From Oleispira sp036960605 (GTDB lineage Bacteria > Pseudomonadota > Gammaproteobacteria > Pseudomonadales > Oceanobacteraceae), in assembly GCA_036960605.1 (NCBI GenBank), contig JBALXI010000002.1, positions 62,001 to 126,000 on the forward strand: a stretch of 64,000 nucleotides of DNA. Direction: 5' to 3'. Below, in pieces: positions 1 to 7,634 of the stretch. The notes under the pieces are model-generated. The model saw only the letters and a program-made list of their open reading frames with translations, had not been told where the DNA came from and did no database searches. The position numbers were made by a program, and so were the translations under genes. Each line of letters begins with the position of its first letter. The first letter of the stretch is position 1.

Positions 1-1322
1 GCGACCCTTGGGTTATGTACAGCCAAACCACCATCGATATCGTTGCCCATGAAATCACTCATGCCATTACAGAGTGGAATAGCGACCCTGTTAGAGGTGG
101 GCAGTCTAGCGCCTTAGATGAATCATTTTCTGATATTGCTGCGATCGCCGTGAATGATTTTTTCGAGGATAATGTCTCAGGTAGTTATGCCAACTCTTTA
201 GCCTATAAGAATAAAAGAGAGTATCGATGGCGCTACGGTTGGGATGTATTCGCTGGTGGCTGGGGCGGGCGTGATTTTCAGTGGCCTTCATCCTATGGGA
301 ATAGTATTGGTGATGCTCGAGATTTTAAGCAAGGTATGAGAGGGCACGATGCGGGTGGTGTAATGAATAAACTCTTTTACGAGTTGGTAACTCGACAGGG
401 CTGGAGCATTGAAGAAACATTTAAGTTAATGCTAGAGGCCAACGTCAGCTGCTGGTCTCCGCAAGTTGTATTTGAAGATGCTGGCACGTGTTTGTTATTA
501 CTCGCCAACGATGTTGATAAGTTTCGCCAGCTCGACCAGACATTGCATTCAGTCGGAATCTTTTCTCCACAAAGCGACATTACTCCGCTGTCTTTTGAAA
601 TTACCCAGCAGGATAATGAGTTCGGCTATAAAATTATTTTGCCAGCAAGTATTGAGACTGAAGCCATCAATACTATCGAAGTCGTCTGGGGAGATGATAC
701 TCCGATTAAATCTTGGCATAAGGACTCGGCGATCGCGATTGAGCAGTATTTGGCAGCCGTGCATGGCTATACCGATGCAGGAACGATGTTGGTTGCTATC
801 AAGGTGACTTTAGATGACGGTAGCAATTTGCAAGGATTCAAAAATATACACATGGACAGTAGTATTGTTCCAGAAAAAGATTTAGTGCCAAATGCTTTCG
901 AGTTTGTAGCGACCATTGATGTGCCTTTAGCTGAAATGATTATTAGCTCAAGTATCAAGGTAGCGGGTATTAATGCAGCGACCAAGATAGTGGTTGTTAA
1001 TGGGGAGTACTCGATTGATGGCGGCAACTTTACTGCGCAGGAAGGCCTGATCACGAATGGTCAGCAGGTCGTTGTGAAATTGTTATCTTCTGCCGTTCAT
1101 AGTGATAGGGCAGAAGCTGTACTGACGATTTCAGATGTGTCAGCTGCATTCGCAGTCACTACGATAGTCGAGAGTATTGAACCCGATAATACGAATGCTG
1201 GAGAGCAGAGTTCGGGTAGTGGTGGTGGAATGATTGGCTTTGAACTATTTCTTTTTTTAACTTTACTAGGAGTTAGGAATTGTTTTTTTAGACGGTTTTT
1301 ATATGTAGGAGTGCGTAGCTAA
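1..1322 (+). CDS. M4 (thermolysin-like) metalloprotease, 3' part, GlyGly-CTERM
   Basis: Secreted zinc endopeptidase, truncated at the window edge: the frame is open to base 3, before the first in-window ATG at 15. The zinc site HEITH lies at residues 18-22 counted from that ATG, and the third ligand is in ALDESFSDIAA just after it, as in the M4 family. A histidine in RGHDAGG (about residue 110) matches the M4 active-site His region. Residues about 215-270 look like a PKD-type beta domain (VVWGDDT, then HGY). The C-terminus carries SGSGGG, a hydrophobic stretch and then basic residues, which is the GlyGly-CTERM sorting signal processed by rhombosortase and exported by type II secretion. The N-terminal signal and propeptide lie outside the window. 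Family confidence is high; the substrate is unknown. Confidence 0.9.
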   Translation, partial: DPWVMYSQTTIDIVAHEITHAITEWNSDPVRGGQSSALDESFSDIAAIAVNDFFEDNVSGSYANSLAYKNKREYRWRYGWDVFAGGWGGRDFQWPSSYGNSIGDARDFKQGMRGHDAGGVMNKLFYELVTRQGWSIEETFKLMLEANVSCWSPQVVFEDAGTCLLLLANDVDKFRQLDQTLHSVGIFSPQSDITPLSFEITQQDNEFGYKIILPASIETEAINTIEVVWGDDTPIKSWHKDSAIAIEQYLAAVHGYTDAGTMLVAIKVTLDDGSNLQGFKNIHMDSSIVPEKDLVPNAFEFVATIDVPLAEMIISSSIKVAGINAATKIVVVNGEYSIDGGNFTAQEGLITNGQQVVVKLLSSAVHSDRAEAVLTISDVSAAFAVTTIVESIEPDNTNAGEQSSGSGGGMIGFELFLFLTLLGVRNCFFRRFLYVGVRS

Positions 1323-1473
1323 ATGGCAAGCCTAGAAATTATTCTTATGAGCCGCTATGTGCTTTTTCGATACCAGACCTTTCTTTTATAAAAGATCATG
1401 CAGAGTATAATGCGAATTGATGCAGTGCTGGTTAATCAATAAGGATAAAGTTAATAGTAATATTAAATGTTAA

Positions 1474-2229
1474 CTATTTATTGTATTTGTTTTTTAAAGT
1501 TTTGTAATTGTCAGACGCTTTATAATCTTTCATCGCTTTGGCAAATAATTCAGCCGTCTTATTAATGTTTTTTATTTTTGAAAATGCTAGATAACTGATG
1601 TTTGAGAAGGCGGCTGGGGATAGTATTTCAATTTGATTGAAAATGATGTCGTCCTTTTGTGCTATGTATTCTGCCTTTGTTAGAATGGCAAGATCTATCC
1701 TGTTTGATCTTATTAAAGAGGTCATTTGTATAACGCTATTAAAAATTGTTTTATGTATAAAACTGGCCTGATTGAATTCTTCAGTGTAAGCATAGCCTCG
1801 CTGTACTCCGATGCGATACGGCGAAAGATCCTTCAGTTTTCCTTGGTATGAGATTTTTTCTTTTCGTTGGCTGTTTATAATAAAGTGATAATGGCTTTCT
1901 GTGAGAATATTGTCATTAAGAAATATTGCATAATTCTCTCTGCTAGAATTTCTTGAAACATAACTTAAGGCATCAGCTTTACCGAACTTTAGCATCTGAA
2001 TGGCACGTTTCCATGGCACGCTTTCGAACTTGACTGTCAAGGGGATTGATTTTGCCGCGTTTTGAATTAACTCAATATGAAAGCCTGTCAATTTTCCATC
2101 AATATGCATTTCATCGGGCGGATAATCTTCATTGCCTCTTAAAATAGTCAGTTCTGAAGCATTAGAGATGTTTGTCATGAAAGTAGGGAATATAGAAATT
2201 AGCAATAATATTATTCCTACTTTATTCAT
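1474..2229 (-). CDS. Periplasmic solute-binding protein, family 3-like
   Basis: A 251-residue protein with an N-terminal signal peptide (MNKVGIILLLIS, cleavage near SNA-SE) followed by a type-II periplasmic binding fold. The segment GKLTGFHIELIQ near residue 45 is the usual start of SBP_bac_3 proteins, and PYRIGVQRGYAYTEEF near 140 is the hinge region. No permease or ATPase genes are adjacent, so it may be an orphan binding protein or act with a sensor. In marine gammaproteobacteria such stand-alone proteins are common and their ligands are mostly unknown. It is convergent with the protease upstream. The ligand cannot be predicted from this sequence. Confidence 0.8.
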   Translation of the reverse strand: MNKVGIILLLISIFPTFMTNISNASELTILRGNEDYPPDEMHIDGKLTGFHIELIQNAAKSIPLTVKFESVPWKRAIQMLKFGKADALSYVSRNSSRENYAIFLNDNILTESHYHFIINSQRKEKISYQGKLKDLSPYRIGVQRGYAYTEEFNQASFIHKTIFNSVIQMTSLIRSNRIDLAILTKAEYIAQKDDIIFNQIEILSPAAFSNISYLAFSKIKNINKTAELFAKAMKDYKASDNYKTLKNKYNK

Positions 2230-2334
2230 AATGGCGGCTTCTTTGAATAACGACTGTTTTTAAATAAAGAATTAATGATTACGATTAAGTTATAGTGACG
2301 ACAAATTAATAGTATTGCAATACATAAATCTAGC

Positions 2335-3312
2335 TTAAAATTCATCCCAGTAAGGGATATCTTGGCCTAGCTTTTCAATTAAAAAATCCAAGAATGCACG
2401 TACTTTAGTCGGTAAGTACTGTCGTTCGGGGTATACCGCATAAAGACTTTTACTGGGCATTTTATAGTTTTGGAAAAGCGCAACTAATTCCCCTCTTTTG
2501 ATCGCGTCTCCCACAATATAGGTGGGCAGACGACCAACCCCCATACCGGCAATTAAAGCTTGTTTCAATGCTGCACTATTATTAACGCGATAATTTCCGC
2601 TCACCTTTATTTTATGGCTGGGTTTATTAGCTACTGAGCTGCTGATGTTTGAATCGCTGATCTTTGAGTTGTTCGGACCTGAGCGATCGAATTGCCAAAT
2701 ATCAGCATTACTGGAGTAGCTGTAAGTTATGCAATTGGCTTTTGCTAAAAGCTGCGGTTGATCTAAGGCTTGTTGATATTGCTGTTCGAAGGCTTTCAAG
2801 AATTCAGGCGAGGCACAAACAACGCTGTGTAACGGCGCCAGTGGGCGCGCGATTAAATTGGAATCGGGCATGTCACCTGCTCTCACCGCTAAGTCATAGC
2901 CTTGTTCGATGAGGTTGATGTGACGATCGTCCATCACGAGGTCAATTTCGAGGTGTGGATAGCGTTGAAGAAAGAGCGGAATTAAAGGTGTTATGTGCAT
3001 TTGGCCAAGAGTCATAGGTAATTGTATTTTCAAAACACCCCGTGGCTCTCCCTTTAGTTCATGCACAGCATCTTCAGCTTGTTGGGCTGAGCGATTGGCT
3101 TGGGCGGCATATTCATAAAAACGCTCTCCTGCTTCGGTCAGGCTTAGCTTTCGAGTTGTACGATGAAAGAGGCGTGCACCTAGTTGGTCTTCTAATTGAG
3201 TAATGCGTTTGCTGACGGCAGATTTGGAGATACCTAATTGTCTACCCGCACTCGAAAATCCTGCGTTATCGGCGACGGCAATAAAAATAGGAATGGCGTT
3301 AAAGCTTTCCAT
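2335..3312 (-). CDS. LysR-family transcriptional regulator
   Basis: A 325-residue LysR regulator. The N-terminal winged helix-turn-helix (residues 1-60) contains SSAGRQLGISKSAVSKRITQ, and a periplasmic-binding-like effector domain follows from about residue 90. Residues about 213-235 hold a Ser/Asn-rich insertion (NNSKISDSNISSS) that breaks the effector domain and looks like a lineage-specific loop. It is divergent from the VOC gene at 3436 with 123 bp between them, where a GTTGAG-N5-CTCAAC palindrome is a plausible LysR site. It probably controls the VOC gene and possibly the now-decayed quinone reductase downstream. The effector is unknown. Confidence 0.9.
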   Translation of the reverse strand: MESFNAIPIFIAVADNAGFSSAGRQLGISKSAVSKRITQLEDQLGARLFHRTTRKLSLTEAGERFYEYAAQANRSAQQAEDAVHELKGEPRGVLKIQLPMTLGQMHITPLIPLFLQRYPHLEIDLVMDDRHINLIEQGYDLAVRAGDMPDSNLIARPLAPLHSVVCASPEFLKAFEQQYQQALDQPQLLAKANCITYSYSSNADIWQFDRSGPNNSKISDSNISSSVANKPSHKIKVSGNYRVNNSAALKQALIAGMGVGRLPTYIVGDAIKRGELVALFQNYKMPSKSLYAVYPERQYLPTKVRAFLDFLIEKLGQDIPYWDEF

Positions 3313-3337
3313 AGCGGTTCTCTCTCAATTCAGTAGT

Positions 3338-3354
3338 GTTGAGAATAACTCAAC
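3338..3354. promoter_or_regulatory. Candidate LysR operator in divergent intergenic region
   Basis: The palindrome GTTGAG-AATAA-CTCAAC fits the LysR-type T-N11-A arrangement with long symmetric arms. It sits between the divergent LysR gene and the VOC gene. A TATATT hexamer follows about 20 bp downstream and could be the -10 box for the VOC gene. This is a prediction from symmetry and position only. Confidence 0.5.
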
Positions 3355-3435
3355 AAAGAGTCTCCTAAAAGCTATATTGTTCTTATTTAGAATTAAATCT
3401 AAAGTGTACCTATCAACAACACAGAGGGCACTGTC

Positions 3436-3909
3436 ATGGTTCGTTTAGAGCACGCAAATTTAGTTGTGAAAGAAATTAAACCGACTCTCGATTTTCTTCT
3501 AGCGGCCTTTCCTGAATGGAAGGTTCGCGGTAAAGGGGAAATGGTTTGGGGTAAAGGAGAGAACGCAGTGCCGCGCCATTGGGTGCATGTTGGTGATGAT
3601 GATTATTACCTAACGTTGAATGATAACGCGCAAGGAGAGATCCGAGATGTGCGCAGCGTACAAGTAGGAGTGGCTCATTTAGGCTTTGTCGTTGATGACC
3701 TACAAGGGATTATCGATCGTCTTACCCAGCAGGGTTTTACTGTGGATATCACCGGACAAGATCATCCGTTTAGACAGACGGTTTATTACAATGATCCCGC
3801 AGGTTTTCAATTTGAATTCTTGCAATATTACAGTGATATACCGGCAGAGAAAAATATGTACGGTGGTGAAAGTGGTGAAATTAAAAGAAATATTCAGAGC
3901 AAAATCTAA
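3436..3909 (+). CDS. VOC (glyoxalase/dioxygenase superfamily) protein
   Basis: A 157-residue single-domain vicinal-oxygen-chelate protein. It begins with MVRLEHANLVVKEIKPTLDFL, the usual first beta-alpha unit, and contains VAHLGFVVDDLQGIIDRL and later YYNDPAGFQFEFLQY, where the family places its second pair of metal ligands. The His and Glu residues of these repeats are compatible with metal binding. The family includes glyoxalase I, extradiol dioxygenases and resistance proteins, so the reaction cannot be named. It is divergent from a LysR regulator that probably controls it. The start follows GAGGG spaced before the ATG. Confidence 0.85.
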   Translation: MVRLEHANLVVKEIKPTLDFLLAAFPEWKVRGKGEMVWGKGENAVPRHWVHVGDDDYYLTLNDNAQGEIRDVRSVQVGVAHLGFVVDDLQGIIDRLTQQGFTVDITGQDHPFRQTVYYNDPAGFQFEFLQYYSDIPAEKNMYGGESGEIKRNIQSKI

Positions 3910-3920
3910 GCATTGACATT

Positions 3921-3990
3921 ATTTGAAATTATTTGAAATTATTTGAAATTATTTGAAATTATTTGAAATTATTTGAAATTATTTGAAATT
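3921..3990. repeat. Tandem repeat, 7 perfect copies of a 10-mer
   Basis: Seven uninterrupted identical copies of ATTTGAAATT fill the interval between the VOC gene stop (3909) and the start of the NTF2-like gene (4012). A perfect TTGACA hexamer sits immediately upstream at 3913-3918 and TATATT lies at 3990-3995. Each repeat itself carries TTGAAA, one mismatch from the -35 consensus. One copy is close to one helical turn, so copy number would change spacing without changing helix face. Confidence 0.95.
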
Positions 3991-4011
3991 ATATTATTAG
4001 AGAATTTAAAA

Positions 4012-4407
4012 ATGACACATCATAAAGCACAGCAATTAGTTAAAAATTTATACCAGGCAGTTGATAGTAAAAATGTCGATTATTTAAACGATAATTTATC
4101 TCAGCGTATTCGGTTTCGTATTGGTAATAGTCCAGCGGCCAATAATAAAAAAACCATTTTGGATGCCAATCGCCAGTTCTTTAGTAGTGTTCACTCTATG
4201 AAACATACCATTGAAGAGGTTGTCTCTCAGATAGTAAATAAAGAAGGTCGAGCAGTCGATAAAATTGTTTGTTATGGGCGAGTCGACTATGTGCGCTTAG
4301 ATAGTACAGAGCACAGTGCTGTATTTTCCACTGTGCTGGAAGTTGAGGATAACTTGATTACGGATTATCTGGTTTTTGCCGATCTTTCAGGATTATTTAT
4401 TGAGTAG
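4012..4407 (+). CDS. NTF2-like/SnoaL-like small protein
   Basis: A 131-residue protein of the cystatin-like NTF2/SnoaL fold: helical start (AQQLVKNLYQAVDSKNVDYL), then NLSQRIRFRIGN, and a C-terminal pair of beta strands (VFSTVLEVEDNLITDYLVFADLSGL). These folds serve as small-molecule isomerases, binding domains or polyketide-type cyclases; nothing here fixes which. The frame is open upstream from a TTG at 3973, but that lies inside the 10-bp repeat array. The ATG at 4012, preceded by AGAGA, is the better start. It lies 102 bp after the VOC gene, separated by the repeat array. Confidence 0.7.
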   Translation: MTHHKAQQLVKNLYQAVDSKNVDYLNDNLSQRIRFRIGNSPAANNKKTILDANRQFFSSVHSMKHTIEEVVSQIVNKEGRAVDKIVCYGRVDYVRLDSTEHSAVFSTVLEVEDNLITDYLVFADLSGLFIE

Positions 4408-4571
4408 GTCTTTATAGTCAGGCATGTTAATCAAACATTTTTGCCGCTAATAAAAAGTCGATTAGCACTCGGGTTCTTATAGGAACTTGGCGGCTAAGGC
4501 TTCTTTTACCTTTCTTTTGTAAATACTGAATGTCTTGCTGTCCTTTTTAGATCAAGGTGACCAGCGTATAA

Positions 4572-4745
4572 GGCATTTCTAATTTATTAGTTCAAGTAGG
4601 CTTACCTGAAGATTTTGCTGGAGTGCTTGCTGACTCTGAAGTACAAGCGGCTAGCGGATGGTTAGCAGGCGATAGTAATAACTTGAGCCAGTTAATTGGC
4701 CGTAGTACTACGCCTTTGGCTGAGAGTATTGCAGCTGTATTATAG
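4572..4745 (+). pseudogene. Remnant of NAD(P)H:quinone oxidoreductase (QorB/NmrA type), C-terminus
   Basis: A stretch of about 58 codons without a start reads LVQVGLPEDFAGVLADSE and then LSQLIGRSTTPLAESI before a stop. This is the typical C-terminal end of QorB-type NmrA-family oxidoreductases. A few bases upstream the preceding residues, YKAFL, are found in a different frame (4567-4581), so a frameshift interrupts the match. The upstream 150 bp hold no recognisable remainder. The family is usually near 285 residues, so most of the gene is lost. The rest of the gap 4408-4875 holds no other gene I can support. Confidence 0.6.
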
Positions 4746-4875
4746 GAAATAGAGTTTTTAACTAAAGTGAAGCAAGGCCGCCTTACGCGGCTTTTTGATA
4801 TATGGAAAAACAGTAATGACTTGCGATGACCTCCATAAAACTATCATTTTGGATTATCATTGCTGTTAATATTTT

Positions 4876-5568
4876 ATGACGAGAAGTTTTCCTTTGAACA
4901 GATTAAAACAAGCTGATATCAATATCTTGAAATGGGTTTATCAACGACCTTTTAAGAGAACGTGGTTTATAAAAGCACTGATCTTTGTTGGTGATGGCCC
5001 GTCTTGGATGTTAGTCATTTTCTTCTCGGCTTTATTTTCACAGCTAACAAATACTCCAATATTTGGGATGATGGCTAACCTCCTCATTATTGGTTTTATA
5101 ATAGGTAATGCGACTTTTGTGCCGATGAAAGAAAAAATTCATCGCCGCCGTCCTTATGCTAATAAGGAACTGCAGAAGAAACTGGGGATTGAAATAATTA
5201 ATCGAGATCCTGGCCATGGTTCAAAAGAGTTAGAAAGCTTTCCTTCGGGTCATGCTCTGTGGACAACTATGTGTGTGATTATTATTTGTTTCCAATTTGG
5301 CTGGTCTGCATTTATTTTATTAGGCTGGCTAATCCCCATAATGATACTGCTACGCCCGTATTTAGGCGTTCATTATCCGAGTGATGTTTTATTTGGTTCT
5401 GCATTGGGGGCACTGTTTGCAAGTATTGCAATAGGATCGGCTCCTTTTGTTGCTGAGTTTCTCTGTTATCTTCAGCAACAATCAGGAGTATTTTATTATT
5501 TAGGTTATTGGGCCTTTATCGCTTTGTTTATGTATAAAGGCATGAGATCTTGGTTACGCAGAGTTTAG
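4876..5568 (+). CDS. PAP2-family membrane phosphatase
   Basis: A 230-residue integral membrane phosphatase of the PAP2 (lipid phosphatase/undecaprenyl-pyrophosphate phosphatase-like) superfamily. The three signature motifs are visible: KEKIHRRRP (KX6RP) near residue 90, SFPSGH near 123, and R-PYLGVHYPSD near 160 containing the catalytic His and Asp. Five or six hydrophobic segments surround them. Such enzymes dephosphorylate phosphatidate, phosphatidylglycerophosphate or C55-PP at the membrane; which one is not decidable. It is convergent with ybeY with only 3 bp between the ORF ends. No clear ribosome site precedes the ATG. Confidence 0.85.
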   Translation: MTRSFPLNRLKQADINILKWVYQRPFKRTWFIKALIFVGDGPSWMLVIFFSALFSQLTNTPIFGMMANLLIIGFIIGNATFVPMKEKIHRRRPYANKELQKKLGIEIINRDPGHGSKELESFPSGHALWTTMCVIIICFQFGWSAFILLGWLIPIMILLRPYLGVHYPSDVLFGSALGALFASIAIGSAPFVAEFLCYLQQQSGVFYYLGYWAFIALFMYKGMRSWLRRV

Positions 5569-5571
5569 CTT

Positions 5572-6069
5572 TTACGCTATTTCGTCGTTCTTGTAAGGAT
5601 CTTCAAAACCAAGATCTTTCATAATGACTTTCTCAATACCTTCCATTTCTTCGGCTTCTTCATCTTCTATGTGGTCATACCCTAGCAGGTGTAAGCAGCC
5701 ATGAACGATCATGTGCGCCCAGTGTGCGGTTAATGTTTTACCTTGTTCTATGGCTTCGCGTTCGACCACTTGCTTGCAGACCACCAAATCTCCTAATAAA
5801 GGGATTGGCACATGAGCAGGGGCTTCGAATGGGAAAGATAAAACATTGGTCGGTTTATCTTTGCCGCGGTAATCGAAGTTTAATTCTTGGCTTTCGGCTT
5901 CGTCGACAATACGAATCGTAAGCTCAGGCTCTTCGTGCTCAGTACGTGTTACGAGTGCAGCGTTTGCCCACGTATTCAGTTGCTCTTCGCTCGGAAGATC
6001 GGTTTCTTTTTCTACGGCGAGCTGCACGTCTAGTTGTAGTTCAAGCTCTGTTGGGTTGGCATCGGTCAT
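5572..6069 (-). CDS. ybeY: Endoribonuclease YbeY (16S rRNA maturation)
   Basis: A 165-residue UPF0054 protein. The zinc-binding signature HGCLHLLGYDH appears near residue 125, and NFDYRGKDKPTNVLSFPFE near 65-85 is the conserved core segment. YbeY is a single-strand-specific metallo-RNase that acts in 16S rRNA 3' maturation and 70S quality control in the cytoplasm. It is the last gene of the miaB-phoH-ybeY series on this strand, 19 bp after phoH, consistent with co-transcription. The usual downstream corC and lnt genes are absent here; a PAP2 gene runs convergently instead. Confidence 0.95.
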   Translation of the reverse strand: MTDANPTELELQLDVQLAVEKETDLPSEEQLNTWANAALVTRTEHEEPELTIRIVDEAESQELNFDYRGKDKPTNVLSFPFEAPAHVPIPLLGDLVVCKQVVEREAIEQGKTLTAHWAHMIVHGCLHLLGYDHIEDEEAEEMEGIEKVIMKDLGFEDPYKNDEIA

Positions 6070-6088
6070 AATTTGTCTTGTTCGCTAT

Positions 6089-7147
6089 TTAACGTTTTGT
6101 TGTCTGTTCGGCATATTTAGCATCATCGCGTTTTTTCTCTGCAGTTTCAAACTTATCGTAAGCTTCGACTACTTTTTGTACCAGTGGATGACGGACGACG
6201 TCTGAGTTAGCGAAGTGGGTTAAGCCAATGCCTTCGACGCCCTTTAATACATCCAATACGTGGCGTAAGCCTGATTGCACGCCACGAGGTAAATCTATCT
6301 GGGTAATATCTCCGGTGACCACAGCTTTGGAGCCAAAACCGATGCGGGTTAGGAACATTTTCATTTGTTCGCGCGTGGTATTTTGGCTTTCATCTAAGAT
6401 GATGTAGCTATGGCTGAGTGTTCTACCGCGCATGTAGGCCAGCGGGGCGACTTCAATGACGTTACGTTCAATTAACTTCTCGACTTGTTCACTGCCTAGC
6501 ATGTCGTTAAGTGCATCGTAGAGTGGGCGTAAATAAGGATCGATTTTTTGTGATAAATCACCGGGTAGAAAGCCGAGTTTTTCACCCGCTTCTACCGCAG
6601 GACGGACTAATAAAATTCGGCTCACTTCATCTGACATTAAAGCTTCAACAGCACAGGCGACTGCGAGGTAGGTTTTCCCCGTTCCTGCTGGGCCGACGCC
6701 AAAGTTGAGCACGTTATCGCGAATAGTTTGCAGGTAGTCTTGTTGGTGATCGCCGCGTACTTGAATCATCATTCGTGGGGTTTTTATAAGGTTAGCAGCA
6801 TTGTGATGGGGGTTGTCTTTTTTAATGCGGTGGGAATGATTGGCTTCTTGCAGCAGTAAATGAACCAGATCAGGGGTGATCTGTGTGCCATTCTTAGTTT
6901 CATGATAAAGGCGATTGATCAGGTTCTTAACCGCTTCTGCTTTGTCGAGGTCACCTTCTATTTGGAAGCGAGCACCGCGATTGTAGATTTTTATTTGGAA
7001 GTGGTTAGCGATTTGTTTGATATGGCTATCAAGCTGTCCGCATAGGTTGGCGAGGCGTTTGACATCATCGGGCTCCACACGGAAGGTGATGCCGTGTTTG
7101 GCGTTGTGGCTGGCTTTTTTGGCTCGATTATCGCTCAAATGGGGCAT
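6089..7147 (-). CDS. ybeZ: PhoH-family ATPase (YbeZ)
   Basis: A 352-residue PhoH-like cytoplasmic ATPase. Residues 1-110 form the N-terminal extension typical of YbeZ. The Walker A motif is GPAGTGKT near residue 152 and the Walker B/DESQN box is ILDESQNTT near 252. YbeZ works with its neighbour YbeY in RNA metabolism and its genetic coupling to ybeY is conserved in most proteobacteria. The gene is separated from miaB, its usual upstream partner, by 487 bp that hold two palindromic repeat elements, so it may need its own promoter. Length is normal for the family. Confidence 0.95.
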   Translation of the reverse strand: MPHLSDNRAKKASHNAKHGITFRVEPDDVKRLANLCGQLDSHIKQIANHFQIKIYNRGARFQIEGDLDKAEAVKNLINRLYHETKNGTQITPDLVHLLLQEANHSHRIKKDNPHHNAANLIKTPRMMIQVRGDHQQDYLQTIRDNVLNFGVGPAGTGKTYLAVACAVEALMSDEVSRILLVRPAVEAGEKLGFLPGDLSQKIDPYLRPLYDALNDMLGSEQVEKLIERNVIEVAPLAYMRGRTLSHSYIILDESQNTTREQMKMFLTRIGFGSKAVVTGDITQIDLPRGVQSGLRHVLDVLKGVEGIGLTHFANSDVVRHPLVQKVVEAYDKFETAEKKRDDAKYAEQTTKR

Positions 7148-7264
7148 GCTCCCGATTCATAGATAGAATCTTAGCTTATGCCTAATGAGGGGGAGTTCGC
7201 AAGTTAAGATGGCGCTGGGTTGAGTTGGCGTAACTATTTCAGCAGGTTTTAAAAGCGATCCATG

Positions 7265-7355
7265 ATTGGGTATTTATTCCACAAAACGGCGTAAATACTT
7301 CCCTGTAGCCTTAGTTCGGCTCCTGCCTCGCATATTTGCTCCACAAACACCCAAT
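7265..7355. repeat. Palindromic intergenic element, unit 1
   Basis: A 91-bp unit bounded by inverted ATTGGGTATTT and AAACACCCAAT termini. It contains the 15-bp core AATACTTCCCTGTAG at 7294-7308, which recurs in opposite orientation in the unit at 7462-7557. The interior differs between copies, as in REP/MITE-like intergenic families. It carries no ORF. Confidence 0.75.
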
Positions 7356-7444
7356 AATGTATCTCATGCTGTCTTAATTTGAACTACCTGAATAGTTACG
7401 AGTTGGCTTTGATTAAATAGATCAGGCAAGTAAGATTTTGGGTA

Positions 7445-7577
7445 GCAGTTCGCGTATCGGTATTGGGTGTTTCGTTTCAGGCCGTTAGATCCCAGGGATG
7501 GGATCTTCGAGCCTACAGGGAAGTATTCACGGCGTGCCGTAAAAGGAAATACCCAATACCGATGGCAAGCGAACTGC
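7445..7577. repeat. Palindromic intergenic element, unit 2, with extended arms
   Basis: The 96-bp unit 7462-7557 has the same ATTGGGT...ACCCAAT ends as unit 1, in inverted orientation, with the core CTACAGGGAAGTATT at 7513-7527. Here the arms extend outward: ATCGGTATTGGGT (7456-7468) pairs perfectly with 7551-7563, and GCAGTTCGC (7445-7453) pairs with 7569-7577. Inside are smaller hairpins: a GATCCC/GGGATC stem near 7488-7505 and an ACGGC/GCCGT pair near 7529-7540. The transcript would fold into a strong branched stem. Together with unit 1 it explains most of the phoH-miaB gap. Confidence 0.8.
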
Positions 7578-7634
7578 GGTTAAATAACCACAGCCTCGCT
7601 TTTTCTTTTTCTTTTTCTTTAGTAAACCAATTTT

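Noticed and set aside
466..807. 113-codon frame inside the M4 protease
   Set aside because: Overlaps the protease in another frame and has no domain or start signal.
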